A stretch of DNA of 64,000 nucleotides, taken from positions 1-64,000 of the forward strand of contig CANFVK010000006.1 in NCBI GenBank assembly GCA_947450475.1, read 5' to 3'. Under the pieces are notes generated by a model. That model saw nothing but the letters and a program-made list of their open reading frames with translations. It was not told where the DNA came from and ran no database searches. How positions within the stretch are numbered: position 1 is the first letter of the stretch; each line of letters opens with the position of its first letter. The translations under genes were made by a program, and so were the position numbers. This DNA comes from Bacteriovoracaceae bacterium. GTDB taxonomy: Bacteria; Bdellovibrionota; Bacteriovoracia; Bacteriovoracales; Bacteriovoracaceae. Of the stretch, positions 8,281 to 17,246 are shown piece after piece.

Positions 8281-9357
8281 GTGACAATTCAAAAGACTTC
8301 TCTACATAATGAACACCTTATTTTAAAGGCAAAAATGGCGCCATTTGCCGGTTTTGACATGCCTTTGCAATACACTTCTGTCAAAGAAGAAGTTCAGGCC
8401 GTCAGAACCTCTGCTGGTATATTCGATGTTTCGCACATGGGAGAATTTTTAGTTGAAGGTATGGATGCCGTCGCTTTTGTGGATTTTTTAATCACAAACG
8501 ACTTTACCAACGCGCAAGACAGAAAAGCTGTCTACTCTCCACTTTGTAGAGATAATGGAACCGTCATTGATGATTTAATTGCTTACAAACTTGGTCACCA
8601 ACGGGTTCTTATCTGTGTAAATGCTTCTAATATAAAAAAAGATTGGGATTGGATGAGCTCCCATCTTTCAGGCTTTAATTGCACGTTGAAAAATCTTTCC
8701 GATGATTATTCTCTTTTGGCGCTTCAGGGCCCCAAAGCGGAGTCACTTTTGAGAGAATTAGGTTTGCTGGAAATAAAAGAATTTCCTTATTACTCTATAA
8801 TGGAAACCTCTTTTCAAAATGAAGCGATTATCATTGCGCGTACAGGATATACTGGTGAAGATGGGTTTGAAATTTTCTCTGGTCACCATTTTGCTCAAAA
8901 ACTTTGGAGAGATTTAATTTCTCTAGGCGCAAAACCTTGTGGCTTAGCGGCACGTGATGTTTTGCGACTTGAAGTCTGTTATCCGCTTTACGGACATGAG
9001 CTCTCAGATGATGTAACACCGCTAGATTCAGGCTTGAGTTGGACGGTAAAACTCAATAAAGCTCTATTTATCGGCAAACAAGCCCTTTTAGACTATTTGC
9101 CAAAATTTCAACTTATCAAGCTTTCTCTCGACAAAGGGATTCCTAGGGAAGGTTATGAGGTACTCGATTCAAACGCTAGAGTCATAGGCAAAGTTACTTC
9201 CGGTACAATGTCAGTAGTGACGGGTAAGGGTATTGCGATGGCGCTAGTTTCTAAAGAAAAAAATCCAACTGATAAGAAATATTTTATCAATATAAGAAAT
9301 ACCAATTACGAAGCTCAATTGCATACCAAGGCTTTTATTAACGGAGGACATAAATAA
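8281..9357 (+). CDS. gcvT: Glycine cleavage system T protein (aminomethyltransferase)
   Basis: Transfers the methylene group from the aminomethyl-lipoyl arm of GcvH to tetrahydrofolate, releasing ammonia. The 358-residue protein opens TSLHNEHLILKAKMAPFAGFDMP and contains GIFDVSHMGEF, TGYTGEDGFEIF, AARDVLRLEVCYPLYGHEL and a C-terminal barrel with GYEVLDSNARVIGKVTSG, all typical of GcvT. It starts with GTG at 8281, six bases after AGGGGA. Its TAA shares one base with the gcvH ATG. No gcvP follows. Confidence 0.94.
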   Translation: MTIQKTSLHNEHLILKAKMAPFAGFDMPLQYTSVKEEVQAVRTSAGIFDVSHMGEFLVEGMDAVAFVDFLITNDFTNAQDRKAVYSPLCRDNGTVIDDLIAYKLGHQRVLICVNASNIKKDWDWMSSHLSGFNCTLKNLSDDYSLLALQGPKAESLLRELGLLEIKEFPYYSIMETSFQNEAIIIARTGYTGEDGFEIFSGHHFAQKLWRDLISLGAKPCGLAARDVLRLEVCYPLYGHELSDDVTPLDSGLSWTVKLNKALFIGKQALLDYLPKFQLIKLSLDKGIPREGYEVLDSNARVIGKVTSGTMSVVTGKGIAMALVSKEKNPTDKKYFINIRNTNYEAQLHTKAFINGGHK

Positions 9358-9746
9358 TGGCACACAATATTCCAACAGATTTAAAATATACTAAAGATCA
9401 TGAGTGGACAAAAATTGATGGAAATATCGTAACAATTGGTATTACCGATTTTGCCCAATCTTCTTTGGGTGATATCGTTTTTGTTGAATTACCTGAAATT
9501 GGAAAAAATTTAAAAGCACACGAAACTTTTGGCGTAGTTGAATCTATAAAATCTGTAAGTGATTTATTTTCACCAGTTTCTGGTAGCGTGGTTGAAATCA
9601 ATAACGACCTACCGGCATCACCTGAATTATGCAATGCTGAGCCTTATAGCGGTGCCTGGATGATCAAAATAAAATTATCAGATTCTTCCGAACTTAATTC
9701 ACTTCTTTCTGCAAATGATTACGAAAATTTTCTTTCTAGCCTGTAA
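9357..9746 (+). CDS. gcvH: Glycine cleavage system H protein
   Basis: Lipoyl carrier protein that shuttles the aminomethyl group between P, T and L proteins. The 129-residue product has KYTKDHEWTKIDG at the start and the lipoylation site FGVVESIKSVSDLFSPVSG, with the modified Lys at about residue 65. Overlap with gcvT by one base implies coupled translation. A strong terminator follows, so the operon folD-gcvT-gcvH ends here without gcvP. Confidence 0.95.
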   Translation: MAHNIPTDLKYTKDHEWTKIDGNIVTIGITDFAQSSLGDIVFVELPEIGKNLKAHETFGVVESIKSVSDLFSPVSGSVVEINNDLPASPELCNAEPYSGAWMIKIKLSDSSELNSLLSANDYENFLSSL

Positions 9747-9767
9747 ATTTGTATCTTACTAAAATTT

Positions 9768-9801
9768 GGTGAAACTTTTTTTTCAAAAGTTTCACCTTTT
9801 T
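9768..9801 (+). terminator. Intrinsic terminator after gcvH
   Basis: A perfect 12-base inverted repeat, GGTGAAACTTTT and AAAAGTTTCACC, separated by a 5-base loop TTTTC and followed by T5. It is well placed to end the folD-gcvT-gcvH transcript. Confidence 0.85.
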
Positions 9802-9997
9802 ACAAATCAAGAAAAATATTTCAAAAAAATCATAAAAAAGAACAAAATTTGCAAAAAAATTTAACTTTTTCTTCTTCATACTGATTGATTTATGAAAAAA
9901 AATTTTGACCTAAAAATTACTTTACGAAATTTATCAAACACTACATACTCAGGTTCACAAAACACTAACGCTATTTGAATATAGGATTCATAACCAA

Positions 9998-10294
9998 ATG
10001 ATGACTGATAAACAAGCTGCTATTCAGCTTCTTAATACAGCTGTGATTAAGAGCAAAGAAAAGAAAATAAATGCTACTTACGAAGAGCGTTTAGCGAAAG
10101 TTTGCAACTCTCCTGTTATGAATGCCTTACTAGTAGCTATTGATCATTTATCAGAAGATCAAAAATTATCCAAAGACCACGCTTCTGTTCAAATCATTGA
10201 AACAATACGAGAGCTCGACTCTATTTGGAATGATTATGTATTGATGGAAGGTATTGGTAAGTTAAAAGAACTTTTAAAAAATAAAATGCACTAA
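9998..10294 (+). CDS. Hypothetical protein (98 aa)
   Basis: A 98-residue, probably all-helical cytoplasmic protein with no signal peptide or membrane segment. Recognisable features are only charged heptad-like stretches such as AIQLLNTAVIKSKEKKINATYEERLAKV and a C-terminal basic helix LKELLKNKMH. Two tandem ATGs (9998 and 10001) are possible starts; an AGGA lies about 12 bases upstream, so the site is weak. It is an isolated plus-strand gene that overlaps the end of the convergent TonB-like gene by four bases. No family recognised. Confidence 0.65.
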   Translation: MMTDKQAAIQLLNTAVIKSKEKKINATYEERLAKVCNSPVMNALLVAIDHLSEDQKLSKDHASVQIIETIRELDSIWNDYVLMEGIGKLKELLKNKMH

Positions 10295-11247
10295 CCTTTT
10301 ACGACAAATCCCCATTGAATGACGGCCCGACCACCAACAAGCAAACCTTTCGGAGGGTTTGGAAAAGGGCCAGCTTTGTTAAAGGACTCGATCGCTGCTT
10401 GATCGAGTTCTCTTATTCCACTAGTTCCGTCAATTTTTATATCTAGAATATTTCCTCTTTCATCTAAAGTCACAGTAATGGCGGTAATTAAATTTTCGTT
10501 TGAAGCAAGTCGACGACCTGATTTATAAAGACTTTTGGCTTTTGATTGAATAGTACTTCCCCAATACTGTTCCAATCTTTGGCGGATACGGTGATAAAAT
10601 CCATAATATTTATTTTCAGTTGTGTTTAAGTTGGATGCATCTCCCAAAGGGACATCCTCGATGAAGTCATTATTTTGTGCCAACCCAATCGATTGCTGAC
10701 TTCCTCGCTGAATTCCCTCCATCGGAAGTTGGCTTTTTTGATTTTTCTTTTGCTTTTCGATAACTGTATTAATGCTGAACTTTCCTAAGTCACCAAGAGA
10801 TAGAGTTTTTGAAGGCGCATGCTTTTGTCGATCAGTTAATTTTTGCTGGTTTTCCTGTATTTCCTGATGAGATTGGCTACCATTTTTTTCTCCAAGGCCT
10901 GCAGGTTTGAAACTACCATTTTTTGAAGCAATAGTTTGACGATCATAAACCTGATCGGCTTGACCAGAAAAGCGAGAATTTTCAGGCTTTTCTTTTTTAC
11001 CGTTTAGATCATTGGCCACTATTTGTTTCCTTTGATTGTTCTTAATTTCTTGCAATTGCTTTTGGGAAATAAACTTTACTTTGTCCAACTCAATGATCTT
11101 TTTAGGATTTGTTGCCTGCTTGGGATTTTCATTTATTTGAGAAGGGTCATTTGATTTAGTGATATAGAATAAAAATGACAAGTGAATCGCCAACGAAATA
11201 AAAAACGAAACAGAATATCGGCGATGATTTTTTTTAAAATGCTTCAT
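10291..11247 (-). CDS. TonB/TolA-like energy-transducer protein
   Basis: Probable inner-membrane anchored, periplasm-spanning protein. Residues 1-13 are basic (MKHFKKNHRRYSV), followed by one membrane helix SFFISLAIHLSFLFYI, a long polar linker rich in Lys/Gln/Asn (about 35-190) and a C-terminal TonB/TolA-type domain (about 205-318) with ITVTLDERGNILDIKI, DQAAIESFNKAGPFPNPP and AVIQWGFVV. I start at ATG 11247 with GGGAAA seven bases upstream; a TTG at 11280 would add 11 residues. It lies 103 bases downstream of the PBP1A gene. Without ExbBD nearby, its partner is unknown; a TolA-like or AgmX-like role is possible. Confidence 0.75.
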   Translation of the reverse strand: MKHFKKNHRRYSVSFFISLAIHLSFLFYITKSNDPSQINENPKQATNPKKIIELDKVKFISQKQLQEIKNNQRKQIVANDLNGKKEKPENSRFSGQADQVYDRQTIASKNGSFKPAGLGEKNGSQSHQEIQENQQKLTDRQKHAPSKTLSLGDLGKFSINTVIEKQKKNQKSQLPMEGIQRGSQQSIGLAQNNDFIEDVPLGDASNLNTTENKYYGFYHRIRQRLEQYWGSTIQSKAKSLYKSGRRLASNENLITAITVTLDERGNILDIKIDGTSGIRELDQAAIESFNKAGPFPNPPKGLLVGGRAVIQWGFVVKG

Positions 11248-11350
11248 TAATTTTTCCCAAAAACTTATAAAAAGTTTCAATTATCTTATCGGTAGAAAAA
11301 ATATAAAAATAAGCGGACTTTAATTCGTTAATCCCGAGCAATTTTATTCA

Positions 11351-14032
11351 TTATTGGTTTTCGAAATACTCGTCATCTCCCATGGCCCTAGCGTGCGTGG
11401 TTGTTACACCGGCTCCGTTTGCCTCTGATCCTTGTTGAGCATCTTCAACCAAATATTCCAGCATTGAGCCTGGTGAATTGGGTGCCGCTTTTTTTCCAGT
11501 TTCTTTCTCTATCCAAACAGAAGCCACCCCTGGAGGTATCTCAAAGGGCTGATCTCCATATTTTTTTATATTCGCTCGCATATATTCTTTCCAAACAGGT
11601 AGCGCTGAGCGAGCGCCCGTTTCGCCGTGGCCGAGAGTGCGATTGTCATCAAAGCCATTCCATACGGCCGTAACAACGTTGGAGGTAAAACCAACAAACC
11701 ATGCATCGACATAATCATTGGTAGTCCCCGTTTTTCCCGCAATATTTGGACTCAAATCATGAGCTGATGCTGCGGTTCCAGAGTTTACAACACCTTTTAA
11801 TAATCCTGTCATCACAAAAGCCAATCTCGGATCGTAAACTTGTTTATCACCCAACGTTTTTAAAAATGGATTTGTTTCAACAACAACACTCCCTTTTTTT
11901 TCTTTCCCCTCAGTCGGCTCTGCGATCACTTTTTCATCTTTATCAGATTCATTAATCGAATATTTTTTTCCATCTCTATCAATCACTGAAAGTATCGCTT
12001 TGGGTGTAACTAACTTACCACCATTGGGAAAAATTGCATATGTTGAAACTAAATCCCTTGGGCATACACCAAAAGTACCAAGCGCAATACTCAAATTATT
12101 TTCTAACTTGGCATTAAATCCAATTCGATCAACAAACTTTAAAATCGTGCCAACTCCGACTTTATCTGCCATTTTGATAGTTGGAATATTTCGGGATTCC
12201 TCAAGTGCAGTTCTCATGGTAACCGGCCCTTTGTAGTCACCCTCATAATTCTTGGGTTTCCAACTAGAAGCTGAGTCAAATCCTGGTAATGCCTCTGGCG
12301 TATCCATGATTATGGTTGTCGGCGAATATCCATGCTCTAGGGCTGAAGCATAAAGAATGGGCTTAAATGATGAGCCTGGTTGTCTTTTGGCCTGTATGAC
12401 TCGGTTAAACTTTGAAAGTTTATAATCACTTCCACCAACGTAACTAATAATTTCTCCACTTCGAGCATCAATTGAAAATAATGCTCCTTGGACCTCTGGA
12501 ACTTGATCAAGTTGGCAGACAACATATTTTTGGTTGCGTATAAAACCCGCCATTCGGTTCTTAGAGAGCGAAATAGTTCCCTCTTTTCCTAAATAGGGCA
12601 CCAGGGAGGAAATCTTTTTAAGCATTTGAACATGAATTAGATCACCTGCTTTTAAGATGGTTGAAGGTTTTGTGACTTCTTGAAAATACGACGTGTTTTC
12701 ACTTATGCTTCTTTTATGCGCCCACTTAAAGTAATCAAACGGTATAATTCCCGGTGTACCTGCAAGTGACACAAAAATAATGTGAAGATTATCATCAACC
12801 TTAGTTACAACGGCTTCATACTGAGTATTATTTTCTAGAACATCCGGCAAATTATCTTTATCGCTCACTCCAGCTACAAAGCTTTCATCTGTTGCCGATG
12901 ACTGAATTTTCTTTTCTTGTTCTTTTATCTCGTCAAATATTTTTTCGACATATTCAAATTCGTAAACTTTCTCATTGGATTGATTAATTGAAAAAAACTG
13001 AGACCGTTTTTTAAATATATTCTTTCTTACTTCTTTTTCAAACTTAATAAATTCATCATTGCCGATATGGGCAAAAGGTCCCTTGTATCCTTGCCTCTTA
13101 TCAACTTCTTTAATACCTCTTTTAATTTGTTCTTCTGCGATCTTTTGCAATTCCCAATCTAGAGTTGTTTTTATTTTGTAACCATCAACTAAAAAAGAAT
13201 TTTCACCGACAGTTTCGACTACTTTTTGTCTTACCCATTCCGTAAAATAACCGGCGCGCAGTTCATCTTCGCGTGTATGATAAAGAGTAACCTCCTTAAG
13301 AGCTTGCTCGTGCTGTTCCTTGGTAATCTTGCCAAGTTTATGCATTCTTTCTAAGACATAATGTTGTCTTTTTCTCGCAGCCTGCGGATTCACATAAGGA
13401 GAATACTTCCCTGGTGCGACCAATAAGCCCGCCAACATTGCGGCTTCAGCAACGGTCATATCTTTTAATTCTTTATTGTAATAACCATGAGCTGCAGCTT
13501 TGATTCCATAATAGCCACCACCGAGATAAACTTGGTTGAGATAGAGGTATAGAATTTCATTTTTATTTAGCTTTTCTTCTATTCGCTGAGCGAGAATGAA
13601 ATCTTTTACCTTTCTAGTGATTGAGCGCTCAGAGCTTAACAAAAGTGATTTCGCTACCTGTTGAGTTATTGTACTTCCCCCCTGCACCACTTTTCCCGCA
13701 CGAAAATTGGCAAACATCGCGCGTGCCAAGCCAAAATAATCGACTCCCTTGTGCTCAAAAAACTTATCATCTTCTGCAGATAAAAATGCATCTATCACGC
13801 GAGCTGGTACGTTTTTTATTTCGACAATTTCTCTTTTTTCAAGTCCAAGTTCCGCCAACAAAAAACCATCTTTTGAATAAATCTGAGAGGCAAGGTTTGG
13901 TTTGTAATCTTGAAGCTTATCAATCTTAGGCAAATCAAGATTAAAATATGTAAACGCTATCGCCGCAGTTACTCCTGCAATAAAGCCTAAACCAAGCAGT
14001 GTAAGGATGATTTTAAAAATAAGTCCTTTCAT
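11351..14032 (-). CDS. mrcA: Class A penicillin-binding protein (PBP1A type)
   Basis: Bifunctional peptidoglycan synthase. An N-terminal membrane anchor (residues 5-29) is followed by a GT51 glycosyltransferase domain with catalytic Glu87 in SAEDDKFFEHKGVD, QGGSTITQQVAKSLL and Glu159 in NEILYLYLNQVYLGGGYYG. An OB-like insert (about 315-490) separates it from the transpeptidase domain, which has Ser554 in QPGSSFKP, the SRN triad around 613 and KTGT at 767-770. All catalytic residues are present. At 893 residues it is somewhat longer than E. coli PBP1A, with a polar C-terminal tail. Its ATG overlaps by four bases the stop of an upstream patatin-fold lipoprotein, suggesting a functional pair. 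Confidence 0.95.
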   Translation of the reverse strand: MKGLIFKIILTLLGLGFIAGVTAAIAFTYFNLDLPKIDKLQDYKPNLASQIYSKDGFLLAELGLEKREIVEIKNVPARVIDAFLSAEDDKFFEHKGVDYFGLARAMFANFRAGKVVQGGSTITQQVAKSLLLSSERSITRKVKDFILAQRIEEKLNKNEILYLYLNQVYLGGGYYGIKAAAHGYYNKELKDMTVAEAAMLAGLLVAPGKYSPYVNPQAARKRQHYVLERMHKLGKITKEQHEQALKEVTLYHTREDELRAGYFTEWVRQKVVETVGENSFLVDGYKIKTTLDWELQKIAEEQIKRGIKEVDKRQGYKGPFAHIGNDEFIKFEKEVRKNIFKKRSQFFSINQSNEKVYEFEYVEKIFDEIKEQEKKIQSSATDESFVAGVSDKDNLPDVLENNTQYEAVVTKVDDNLHIIFVSLAGTPGIIPFDYFKWAHKRSISENTSYFQEVTKPSTILKAGDLIHVQMLKKISSLVPYLGKEGTISLSKNRMAGFIRNQKYVVCQLDQVPEVQGALFSIDARSGEIISYVGGSDYKLSKFNRVIQAKRQPGSSFKPILYASALEHGYSPTTIIMDTPEALPGFDSASSWKPKNYEGDYKGPVTMRTALEESRNIPTIKMADKVGVGTILKFVDRIGFNAKLENNLSIALGTFGVCPRDLVSTYAIFPNGGKLVTPKAILSVIDRDGKKYSINESDKDEKVIAEPTEGKEKKGSVVVETNPFLKTLGDKQVYDPRLAFVMTGLLKGVVNSGTAASAHDLSPNIAGKTGTTNDYVDAWFVGFTSNVVTAVWNGFDDNRTLGHGETGARSALPVWKEYMRANIKKYGDQPFEIPPGVASVWIEKETGKKAAPNSPGSMLEYLVEDAQQGSEANGAGVTTTHARAMGDDEYFENQ

Positions 14033-15072
14033 TCGTCGTTTCCTAAATTGTTAATGCTCATCATTTTTTCTTGAATTTTCTTAATTAAAATTGGCGTTTG
14101 TTTGAGCATGTATTCGTAAGACTTTTGCATGTAAAGCTGACTATCTTTATGCGAATCCAAGCTCATTTGAGTGACTGGTAGATTTAGCCAATAATCAAAA
14201 TCTTTTTTTTCTGACTGCATCCGACCAGCAGTTTTTGAAAAAACACCAATAAGATATTCGTTAGTATTTTCAAAATCGATTTTGGTTCCGAGACAATCTA
14301 CCGCAATCGCAAATTCGGCTCCAAGTTGTCTAAGCAGACGTGCGTTGAACACTTCTTTTTCAAAGGCAGCCGTATACTTCACGCCCCTGCTTGGTTCAGC
14401 ACTGTTGTTCATTAACCTTAAATTTAGCAGCAACAATTCTCGAATGTTGCCCTTCTCAAAATAATATGTCTTATTTGTAATGCGATCATATAAGGTTATA
14501 TAAAATTTTCGTTTGGTGTCTTGAATGTTTAATTTTTTAAACTTTCCCATAAACGCTTCATCTATTTCATTTATCCAATCTTTTTCAAAGGGCTTGTTAT
14601 TGCGTTTGTCTTTGAAGTATTTATAAAAATTCCATTCAATAACCTCAGGAGTCATGCCACTTGCGTACATTGCAGCAATAACAGCTCCCATTCCCGTTCC
14701 GGTTAATATATCGGGAGACAGATTTTTTCTTTCAAGGAGTTTTAGAACTGAAACATAATTGACAGTCCTATAAATGCCTGGCCCCAAATTCAAAGCGATC
14801 CTTAGTTTTTTATGGTAAGTGGGTGCATCTGTCGATGGATCTGAATTGCCATCATAAATGTCTCCTCCTCGATCTCCGACCCGAACCGTTTCTTCTTGGG
14901 CCATTACATCAATATTTTTTCCATTGCCCAATCCATCATTTAGGCCAAGGTCAACCCGATCAGGTTGATTTTTAGAAAGATGACCTCTTCGTTCTTGGGA
15001 GTTAATCGGTTTTACCGAAGAACAGCTTGTGACGAACAACAAAACTGATAGGAAGAATAATAATCTGCTCAT
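14029..15072 (-). CDS. Lipoprotein with degenerate patatin-like fold
   Basis: A 347-residue lipoprotein: signal sequence MSRLLFFLSVLLFVTSC with lipobox VTSC (Cys17), a disordered polar linker (20-88), then a patatin-type alpha/beta core. The core aligns with the patatin oxyanion and nucleophile-elbow region (RIALNLGPGIYRTV ... ILTGTGMGAVIAAMYASG), but the nucleophile position of the GxSxG elbow is Gly127 (GTGMG) and no DGG/Asp catalytic dyad residue is seen before LGAEFAIAVD. It should therefore lack lipase activity. It is 19 bases downstream of xseB and its stop overlaps the PBP1A start by four bases. A scaffold or regulator of PBP1A in the envelope is an inference. Confidence 0.8.
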   Translation of the reverse strand: MSRLLFFLSVLLFVTSCSSVKPINSQERRGHLSKNQPDRVDLGLNDGLGNGKNIDVMAQEETVRVGDRGGDIYDGNSDPSTDAPTYHKKLRIALNLGPGIYRTVNYVSVLKLLERKNLSPDILTGTGMGAVIAAMYASGMTPEVIEWNFYKYFKDKRNNKPFEKDWINEIDEAFMGKFKKLNIQDTKRKFYITLYDRITNKTYYFEKGNIRELLLLNLRLMNNSAEPSRGVKYTAAFEKEVFNARLLRQLGAEFAIAVDCLGTKIDFENTNEYLIGVFSKTAGRMQSEKKDFDYWLNLPVTQMSLDSHKDSQLYMQKSYEYMLKQTPILIKKIQEKMMSINNLGNDE

Positions 15073-15091
15073 TAAAACCCTTAAAGAAATG

Positions 15092-15298
15092 CTAAAGATC
15101 TTCCTCTTTTAAACTTTCAGTAAGCACAGCTATTTTTTTCTCTGCTACAGCAAGTTGTTCTTTGCAATCTTTATAAAGCTTCGTACCTTTTTCAAATTGC
15201 TCCAAACTTTGTTCAAGTCCAAAATCACCGGATTCAAGTTTGCTAACGATTGATTCTAATTCTTTTAATGTCTCTTCAAAATTTTTTTTATTAGTCAT
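15092..15298 (-). CDS. xseB: Exodeoxyribonuclease VII small subunit
   Basis: Small subunit of ExoVII, a nuclease degrading single-stranded DNA with XseA. The 68-residue helical protein has the family pattern FEETLKELESIVSKLESGDFG followed by LEQSLEQFEKGTKLYKDC. Length is typical. The large subunit xseA is not in the window. It is the first gene of a minus-strand run xseB, patatin-fold lipoprotein, PBP1A; the 256 bases upstream separate it from the divergent flagellar block. Confidence 0.9.
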   Translation of the reverse strand: MTNKKNFEETLKELESIVSKLESGDFGLEQSLEQFEKGTKLYKDCKEQLAVAEKKIAVLTESLKEEDL

Positions 15299-15554
15299 TA
15301 TATGCCTCTTGATTAATTCGTTTAGTATCAGACATTTTTATGCCGGTATTTTGTGTCAAAAAAATCACATGGAGTGGATTTTTTTTCCGGCCAATTACTT
15401 ATTAAAACTTTCTTTAAGATACATTATCAACGACTTACTTGAAAGTTCTTTCCTGAGGACTTTTTTTCCTATGTAGGGATATTGGCACCTCGCAAGTTAT
15501 AGTTGAGTAGAGAGACTTGAATCTTTATTCGTCTCTATTTTAAGGAGAAATTCA

Positions 15555-16388
15555 TTGAGAGAACTCTGGGTCCCTTTATCAGGTGCAATTGCTCAACAAA
15601 GAAATGTTGAGACAATTGCTAATAATGTTGCCAATGCCAACACTCCTGGTTTTAAAAAAGAACAGGTCGTCTTTAAAGAATATCTGGCCGCCTTAGATAA
15701 AGACGGCGCGCAAATTGATTTACCTCAAAAAGAATGGAAACCAGAAGATTTTTATCGAAGTTACAATGCTGAAGATGCTTTTGTAAAAGTTGATGGAACT
15801 TATACACTCCACGAGCAAGGTCAACTTTCTCCTACGGGCAATGCTTTTGACAATGCTCTTAATGGTCCGGGCTTCTATGAAGTCCTAACCCCCAACGGCG
15901 TGCGCTATACACGAAAGGGAAGTTTCACCATTAATAACGAAGGTAAGCTCGTCACAGATCAAGGTTTCCTGGTCCTTAGCAAGTCTCCTCCTCCAACTGC
16001 CGACGCCAGTGGTAAGGTAACTTTAACAACGCCAGCGGCTTCTAGGGCGATTGCAGTCGGCAACAATAAATTTAGCATTAGCTTAGATGGAGAAGTTTTT
16101 AGTGGTTCTGGAAAAACCGCAGATATTTCAGTTGTCGAGTTTAATGATCAGCATGCTCTCAAAAAAGAAGGAAGCTCGCTCTTTATAAATCCTGATCAGC
16201 AAAACATCAAAATAGGCGAATCCAAAACGAGTATTCATCAAGGCTTTGTTGAACAATCCAATGTCAATGCGGTGAGCGAGATGTCCTCGCTTATTAATGC
16301 CAATCGAAACTTTGAATCAATCCAAAGAGTAATAAAAACTTACGATACGATGAGTGGAAAAGCAGTCAATGAGATTGCTAAATTTTAA
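15555..16388 (+). CDS. flgF: Flagellar basal-body rod protein FlgF
   Basis: Proximal rod component of the flagellar basal body, exported through the flagellar type III system. The 277-residue protein has the flagellar rod/hook N-terminal motif ETIANNVANANTPGFKKEQVVF and the conserved C-terminus SNVNAVSEMSSLINANRNFESIQRVIKTYD. It starts with TTG at 15555, seven bases after AAGGAG. It opens a long plus-strand flagellar block and is followed by flgG after 12 bases. The 256-base region upstream is divergent to xseB; I could not find a convincing promoter in it. Confidence 0.92.
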   Translation: MRELWVPLSGAIAQQRNVETIANNVANANTPGFKKEQVVFKEYLAALDKDGAQIDLPQKEWKPEDFYRSYNAEDAFVKVDGTYTLHEQGQLSPTGNAFDNALNGPGFYEVLTPNGVRYTRKGSFTINNEGKLVTDQGFLVLSKSPPPTADASGKVTLTTPAASRAIAVGNNKFSISLDGEVFSGSGKTADISVVEFNDQHALKKEGSSLFINPDQQNIKIGESKTSIHQGFVEQSNVNAVSEMSSLINANRNFESIQRVIKTYDTMSGKAVNEIAKF

Positions 16389-16400
16389 CAGAGGTTAAAT

Positions 16401-17243
16401 TTGAAAAAATTATTAGTTACCATTCTCACTTTAACCGTTGTGGTCAATGCAGAAGCAATGATGAAAGCACTTAGTACGGCCGCTTCTGGTATGTCGGCTC
16501 AAGAAACTTATGTCAGTACAATTTCCAATAATATTGCCAACGTAAACACGATCGGCTTTAAAAGAGGAAGAACTGAAATCGACGACCTCGGCTATGAAAC
16601 AATACAGGAGCCTGGCGCTCGTTCTTCCGCCACGACTACCTACAATGTTGGAACTCAAATTGGCTCTGGGGCAAGAGTTTCTTCTATTCGCAAAGAGTTT
16701 TCAATTGGCAGTCCGCAAATAACAAACAATCCATTTGATCTTATGATTAACGGGGAAGGCTTTTTTGGAATCATTATGCCAAATGGTGAACTGAAGTTTA
16801 CCAGAGACGGGGCGTTCAATGTTGATGCCCAAGGTGCTTTGGTTAATAAGCAAGGGTATAAGGTTTATCCAGGATTTAATTTTCCACCAAATACTTCGAG
16901 TGTCATGATCGCTGAAAATGGCAAACTCGACGCTTATGTAAAAGGTCAAACAGAACCAACCAATGTTGGCCAATTGCCGATTTTTACTTTTGTAAATGCT
17001 GTGGGCTTAAAATCGACAGGATCCAATCTTTACCAAGTATCTCTTTCAAGTGGTCAGCCAGTTCAGGGTATAGCTGGAGAAAGTAATGCGGGAGTGGTCA
17101 TGCAGGGTGCTCTTGAGGCTTCAAACGTTAGTCCAATGACAGAGATGACAGATTTAATTCGGGCCCAGCGAGCGTATGAAATGAATTCTAAGGTAATGGG
17201 CGTTGCCGATCAAATGATGCAAACAATTAACAATATAAGATAG
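16401..17243 (+). CDS. flgG: Flagellar distal rod protein FlgG
   Basis: Main component of the distal rod. The body carries ISNNIANVNTIGFKRGRTE, FTRDGAFNVDAQGALVNKQGY and a C-terminal SNVSPMTEMTDLIRAQRAYEMNSKV, all strongly FlgG. Start choice matters: TTG 16401 has GAGG six bases upstream and adds 19 residues, MKKLLVTILTLTVVVNAEA, that look like a Sec signal peptide with an AEA cleavage site. The family-typical start is the ATG at 16458 or 16461 (MMKALSTAASGM), which has only a weak AGAAG. I give the longer frame because of its binding site, but homology favours the shorter. It sits between flgF and flgA. Confidence 0.9.
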   Translation: MKKLLVTILTLTVVVNAEAMMKALSTAASGMSAQETYVSTISNNIANVNTIGFKRGRTEIDDLGYETIQEPGARSSATTTYNVGTQIGSGARVSSIRKEFSIGSPQITNNPFDLMINGEGFFGIIMPNGELKFTRDGAFNVDAQGALVNKQGYKVYPGFNFPPNTSSVMIAENGKLDAYVKGQTEPTNVGQLPIFTFVNAVGLKSTGSNLYQVSLSSGQPVQGIAGESNAGVVMQGALEASNVSPMTEMTDLIRAQRAYEMNSKVMGVADQMMQTINNIR

Positions 17244-17246
17244 AAG

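Noticed and set aside
9892..9978. 28-codon frame between gcvH and the 98-residue gene
   Set aside because: No ribosome binding site and AT-rich low-complexity composition; likely chance.
15482..15500. TGGCAC before flgF as a sigma-54 promoter
   Set aside because: The -24 element is good, but the base pair ten positions on is GT, not GC, and no TTGC is present, so the -12 element is missing.
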